Shown here: one piece after another, positions 4,437 to 6,496 of the stretch
How the letters are laid out: every line of letters starts with the position of its first letter
Position numbering within the stretch: the stretch's first letter is position 1
Source: Syntrophaceae bacterium UBA2210
Lineage (GTDB): Bacteria > Desulfobacterota > Syntrophia > Syntrophales > UBA2210
Direction: 5' to 3'
DNA: 6,496 bases
Assembly (NCBI GenBank): GCA_002327865.1
Contig: DCUQ01000059.1
Coordinates: 24,028-30,523, forward strand
Translations under genes and position numbers: made by a program
The notes under the pieces: generated by a model
What the model saw: the letters and a program-made list of their open reading frames with translations, nothing else
Told to the model about the DNA's origin: nothing
Databases searched by the model: none

Positions 4437-5458
4437 AATCCAAAATCCAAAATTGCATTCTCGTTACCGGTGCCGCGGGTTTCATCGGTTTCCACCTGTG
4501 CAGGCGTCTCCTGAACGACGGTCACCATGTCGTCGGCATCGACAACCTCAACAGCTACTATGACGTACGGTTGAAAGAGGACCGCCTCGATATTCTCAGA
4601 CCCTGCGAAAAATTCACCTTTATCCGCCTCGACCTTTACGACCGGGATGGAACGGAAAAACTTTTCGCCGGTCACGTATTCGACCGCGTTGTTCACCTGG
4701 CCGCACAGGCGGGTGTGCGTTACAGCCTCGAGAACCCCCACGCGTACGTGAACAGCAATCTCGACGGCTTTATCAACATTCTCGAAGGATGCCGTCACGC
4801 GAACGTGCCGCATCTCGTATTTGCCTCGTCCAGTTCCGTCTACGGCGCGAACACCGCGATGCCTTTCTCGGTCCATCAGAACGTAGATCACCCGGTAAGT
4901 TTGTACGCCGCCACGAAGAAGGCTAACGAACTCATGGCGCACTCCTACGCGGCCCTTTATAAAATCCCTTGCACCGGCCTGCGGTTCTTCACCGTATACG
5001 GTCCCTGGGGAAGGCCCGACATGGCCCTCTTCCTTTTCACCGACGCTATTCTCAACAAACGACCGATAGATATCTATAATCACGGCATGATGAGGAGAGA
5101 TTTTACATATATCGATGACATAATCGAGGGTGTCGTCAGGATAATGGACCGGATACCGGCACCGGATCCCGCCTGGAGCGGCGAGAGGCCGGACCCCGGA
5201 ACAAGCTTCGCGCCTTACCGGATATACAACATCGGAAACAACAATCCCGTCGAGTTGATGAGATTTATCGAAACCCTGGAAGACGTCCTCGGCATCGAGG
5301 CGGAAAAGAACATGCTTCCTCTTCAACCTGGCGACGTACCCGCGACCTTCGCCGACGTGAAAGGTCTTACCGAAGACACGGGATTTAAACCTCTGACGAC
5401 GATAGAAGAGGGAATAAAAAAATTCGTAGAATGGTATCTTGAGAGGTATGTTGCATGA
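4424..5458 (+). CDS. UDP-glucuronate 4-epimerase (extended SDR family), non-canonical start
   Basis: The enzyme interconverts UDP-glucuronate and UDP-galacturonate using bound NAD+. Read from ATT at 4424 it is 344 residues, near the family length. The NAD-binding motif VTGAAGFIG (14-22) is followed by [14 protein letters not shown], then [11 protein letters not shown]. The catalytic region is FASSSSVYG (about 133-141), and YAATKK carries the Tyr161-Lys165 pair. [14 protein letters not shown] and [11 protein letters not shown] are typical of UDP-glucuronate epimerases rather than GalE. The frame has no ATG, GTG or TTG between the stop at 4364-4366 and the NAD motif; the first TTG (4571) would delete it. 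ATT at 4424 has AAGGTG (4413-4418) five bases before it, giving [10 protein letters not shown] before the core; ATT at 4457 is another possibility. The first codons are repeat sequence. An ATGA overlap couples it to gmd. Confidence 0.88.
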   Translation: MKNSKSKIQNCILVTGAAGFIGFHLCRRLLNDGHHVVGIDNLNSYYDVRLKEDRLDILRPCEKFTFIRLDLYDRDGTEKLFAGHVFDRVVHLAAQAGVRYSLENPHAYVNSNLDGFINILEGCRHANVPHLVFASSSSVYGANTAMPFSVHQNVDHPVSLYAATKKANELMAHSYAALYKIPCTGLRFFTVYGPWGRPDMALFLFTDAILNKRPIDIYNHGMMRRDFTYIDDIIEGVVRIMDRIPAPDPAWSGERPDPGTSFAPYRIYNIGNNNPVELMRFIETLEDVLGIEAEKNMLPLQPGDVPATFADVKGLTEDTGFKPLTTIEEGIKKFVEWYLERYVA

Positions 5459-6459
5459 AAAAAGCGCTTATTACCGGGATTACCGGACAGGACGGTTCAT
5501 ACCTTGCCGAATTCCTTCTGGACAAGGGATACGAGGTGCACGGTCTTATCAGGAGGGCCAGCACCTTCAACACCGGCCGCATCGATCACCTCTACCGGGA
5601 TTCCCACGATCCCGACGCGCGGATGTATCTCCATTTCGGCGATCTATCCGTATCCGCCCACCTGACCAACCTGCTTTACGACATCAAGCCGGATGAAATA
5701 TATCACCTGGGCGCCCAGAGTCATGTGCGGGTGAGCTTCGACACTCCCGAATATACAGGCGACATCACGGGACTGGGTACGATCAGACTGCTCGAGGCGA
5801 TCAGGAAAACCGGTATCAAGGCTCGATTCTACCAGGCCTCGTCCAGCGAAATGTTCGGAGCGGCTCCGCCTCCACAGAACGAGATCACGCCGTTTCAGCC
5901 CCGGAGTCCCTATGCCGCCGCAAAAGTATATGCATACTACGTAGTCAGGAACTATCGCGATGCCTACAATATATTCGCCTGCAACGGCATACTCTTCAAC
6001 CATGAATCGCCGAGGCGCGGCAAGACCTTCGTCACTAGAAAAATCACCACCGCGGCAACCAGGATCAAGCTGGGACTGCAGGATAAACTCTTTCTCGGGA
6101 ATCTGGACGCAAGGCGTGACTGGGGCTACGCCGGTGATTACGTGAAGGCGATGTGGATGATGATGCAGCACGACAAGCCGGACGATTTCGTCATCGCCAC
6201 CGGCGAAACGCACTCCGTCCGTGAATTCGTGGAACGCGTATTCGAAAAACTCGACCTCGATTACCGCCGGTACGTGGAAATCGACGAACGCTACTTCAGG
6301 CCAACCGAAGTCGACGTGCTGCTCGGCGACGCAAGCAAAGCGCGGAAGGCCTTCGGATGGGAACCCGAGGTAACCTTCGATAAACTGATAGATATGATGA
6401 TAGAAACCGACCTCGAATTAGCCGAAAAGGGAAAAATCCTGCGCGACGCCGGCTATTAA
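5455..6459 (+). CDS. gmd: GDP-mannose 4,6-dehydratase
   Basis: Gmd converts GDP-D-mannose to GDP-4-keto-6-deoxymannose, the branch point to GDP-fucose, GDP-rhamnose, GDP-perosamine and related sugars. The 334-residue protein is at the short end of the family but complete. The NADP motif [19 protein letters not shown] (4-22) is followed by [18 protein letters not shown]. Next come the catalytic ASSSEMFG (129-135; Ser131, Glu132) and SPYAAAK (Tyr153, Lys157). [18 protein letters not shown] (181-198) and [17 protein letters not shown] (214-230) are near-invariant Gmd blocks, and [11 protein letters not shown] (282-292) closes the fold. Catalytic Ser131 stands where E. coli has Thr, a usual variation. 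The ATG overlaps the epimerase stop as ATGA, with AGAGG (5442-5446) eight bases upstream, so translation is probably coupled. Both genes feed nucleotide sugars to the same polysaccharide pathway. Confidence 0.97.
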   Translation: MKKALITGITGQDGSYLAEFLLDKGYEVHGLIRRASTFNTGRIDHLYRDSHDPDARMYLHFGDLSVSAHLTNLLYDIKPDEIYHLGAQSHVRVSFDTPEYTGDITGLGTIRLLEAIRKTGIKARFYQASSSEMFGAAPPPQNEITPFQPRSPYAAAKVYAYYVVRNYRDAYNIFACNGILFNHESPRRGKTFVTRKITTAATRIKLGLQDKLFLGNLDARRDWGYAGDYVKAMWMMMQHDKPDDFVIATGETHSVREFVERVFEKLDLDYRRYVEIDERYFRPTEVDVLLGDASKARKAFGWEPEVTFDKLIDMMIETDLELAEKGKILRDAGY

Positions 6460-6486
6460 CAAACCAATAGACAGAGGTGGTCCCAT

Positions 6487-6496
6487 TTGTTTGAAC
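6487..6496 (+). CDS. First codons of a third polysaccharide gene (cut by window end)
   Basis: After the gmd stop there is a good ribosome binding site, AGAGGTGG (6473-6480). Six bases later TTG (6487-6489) starts a frame reading M-F-E before the window ends. The short 27-base gap implies the same operon. In many loci gmd is followed by a GDP-fucose synthase or another GDP-4-keto-6-deoxymannose-using enzyme, and such proteins can begin Met-Phe-Glu, but three codons cannot decide this. Confidence 0.4.

Larger units (their letters stand above)
4098..4456. repeat. Block of intergenic hairpin repeats with A/T-rich flanks
   Basis: The 387 bases from the regulator stop (4036) to the epimerase start contain no believable gene. 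The part from 4098 holds four clear copies and one decayed copy of a short hairpin element (listed separately), with the shared core GTCAT, stem, often a GAAA loop, stem, TCCAG. The first copies are in the + orientation and the last two in the - orientation. The left edge is A/T-rich with the tandem GCTTAAT-GCTTAAT (4117-4130). The right edge is A/T-rich with ATTAAAAATTCAA twice. ATTTTGAAT (4108-4116) and ATTCAAAAT (4431-4439) are exact reverse complements at the two sides, hinting at terminal inverted repeats of a composite insertion. Translations of such repeats give characteristic spurious peptides (WIPASAGM, APAFAGMT), seen here on the - strand, and this repeat type is widespread in proteobacterial genomes. 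Confidence 0.8.

Noticed and set aside
4433..5326. 297-residue open frame on the - strand across the epimerase
   Set aside because: It is the antisense shadow of a confidently identified epimerase, with no domain or ribosome binding site of its own.

Overview
The window reads as a piece of a Gram-negative chromosome, most likely a deltaproteobacterium (Desulfobacterota). That placement is an inference from gene content: a LemA protein, a YihG-type inner-membrane acyltransferase, a cobalamin-type radical SAM enzyme and a MarR-like regulator of the exopolysaccharide-associated type. No rRNA or tRNA is present to fix the taxonomy. All convincing genes lie on the + strand.

Left part (1-3568): the 3' end of an unrecognised gene (1-342) is followed by an 83-base gap holding a nested inverted repeat. 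Then come lemA (426-1004), a PlsC/YihG-like acyltransferase (1016-1927) whose ribosome binding site overlaps the lemA stop codon, and a stand-alone B12-binding-domain radical SAM protein (about 1982-3568). The first two genes are envelope-related. The substrate of the radical SAM enzyme cannot be read from the sequence.

Middle part (3569-4423): a strong sigma70-like promoter (TTGACT, 17 bases, TAATAT) with an A/T-rich upstream tract and a TGTTCAA-CAA-TTGAACA palindrome at the predicted start of transcription drives a 114-residue winged-helix regulator. The first part of its coding sequence contains a 10-bp perfect inverted repeat and, 35 bases later, an 8-bp one. After it lies a non-coding block of about 390 bases. 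It carries four clear copies and one decayed copy of a short hairpin repeat (core GTCAT-stem-GAAA-stem-TCCAG), in both orientations, flanked by A/T-rich direct repeats.

Right part (4424-6496): the start of a polysaccharide-precursor operon. A UDP-glucuronate 4-epimerase has no ATG, GTG or TTG at its expected N-terminus, and its first codons are made of the A/T-rich repeat. It overlaps by ATGA with gmd (GDP-mannose 4,6-dehydratase), and the first codons of a third gene follow. The epimerase would supply UDP-galacturonate, and Gmd the precursor of GDP-fucose, GDP-rhamnose or related 6-deoxy sugars. The regulator, promoter, palindrome and terminator-like hairpins immediately upstream look like the control region of this exopolysaccharide or O-antigen locus.

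No certain new system is visible. The most interesting points are the start-less epimerase with a repeat-derived N-terminus, the covarying hairpin repeats that look like terminators between regulator and biosynthetic genes, and the inverted repeats inside and upstream of the regulator gene.
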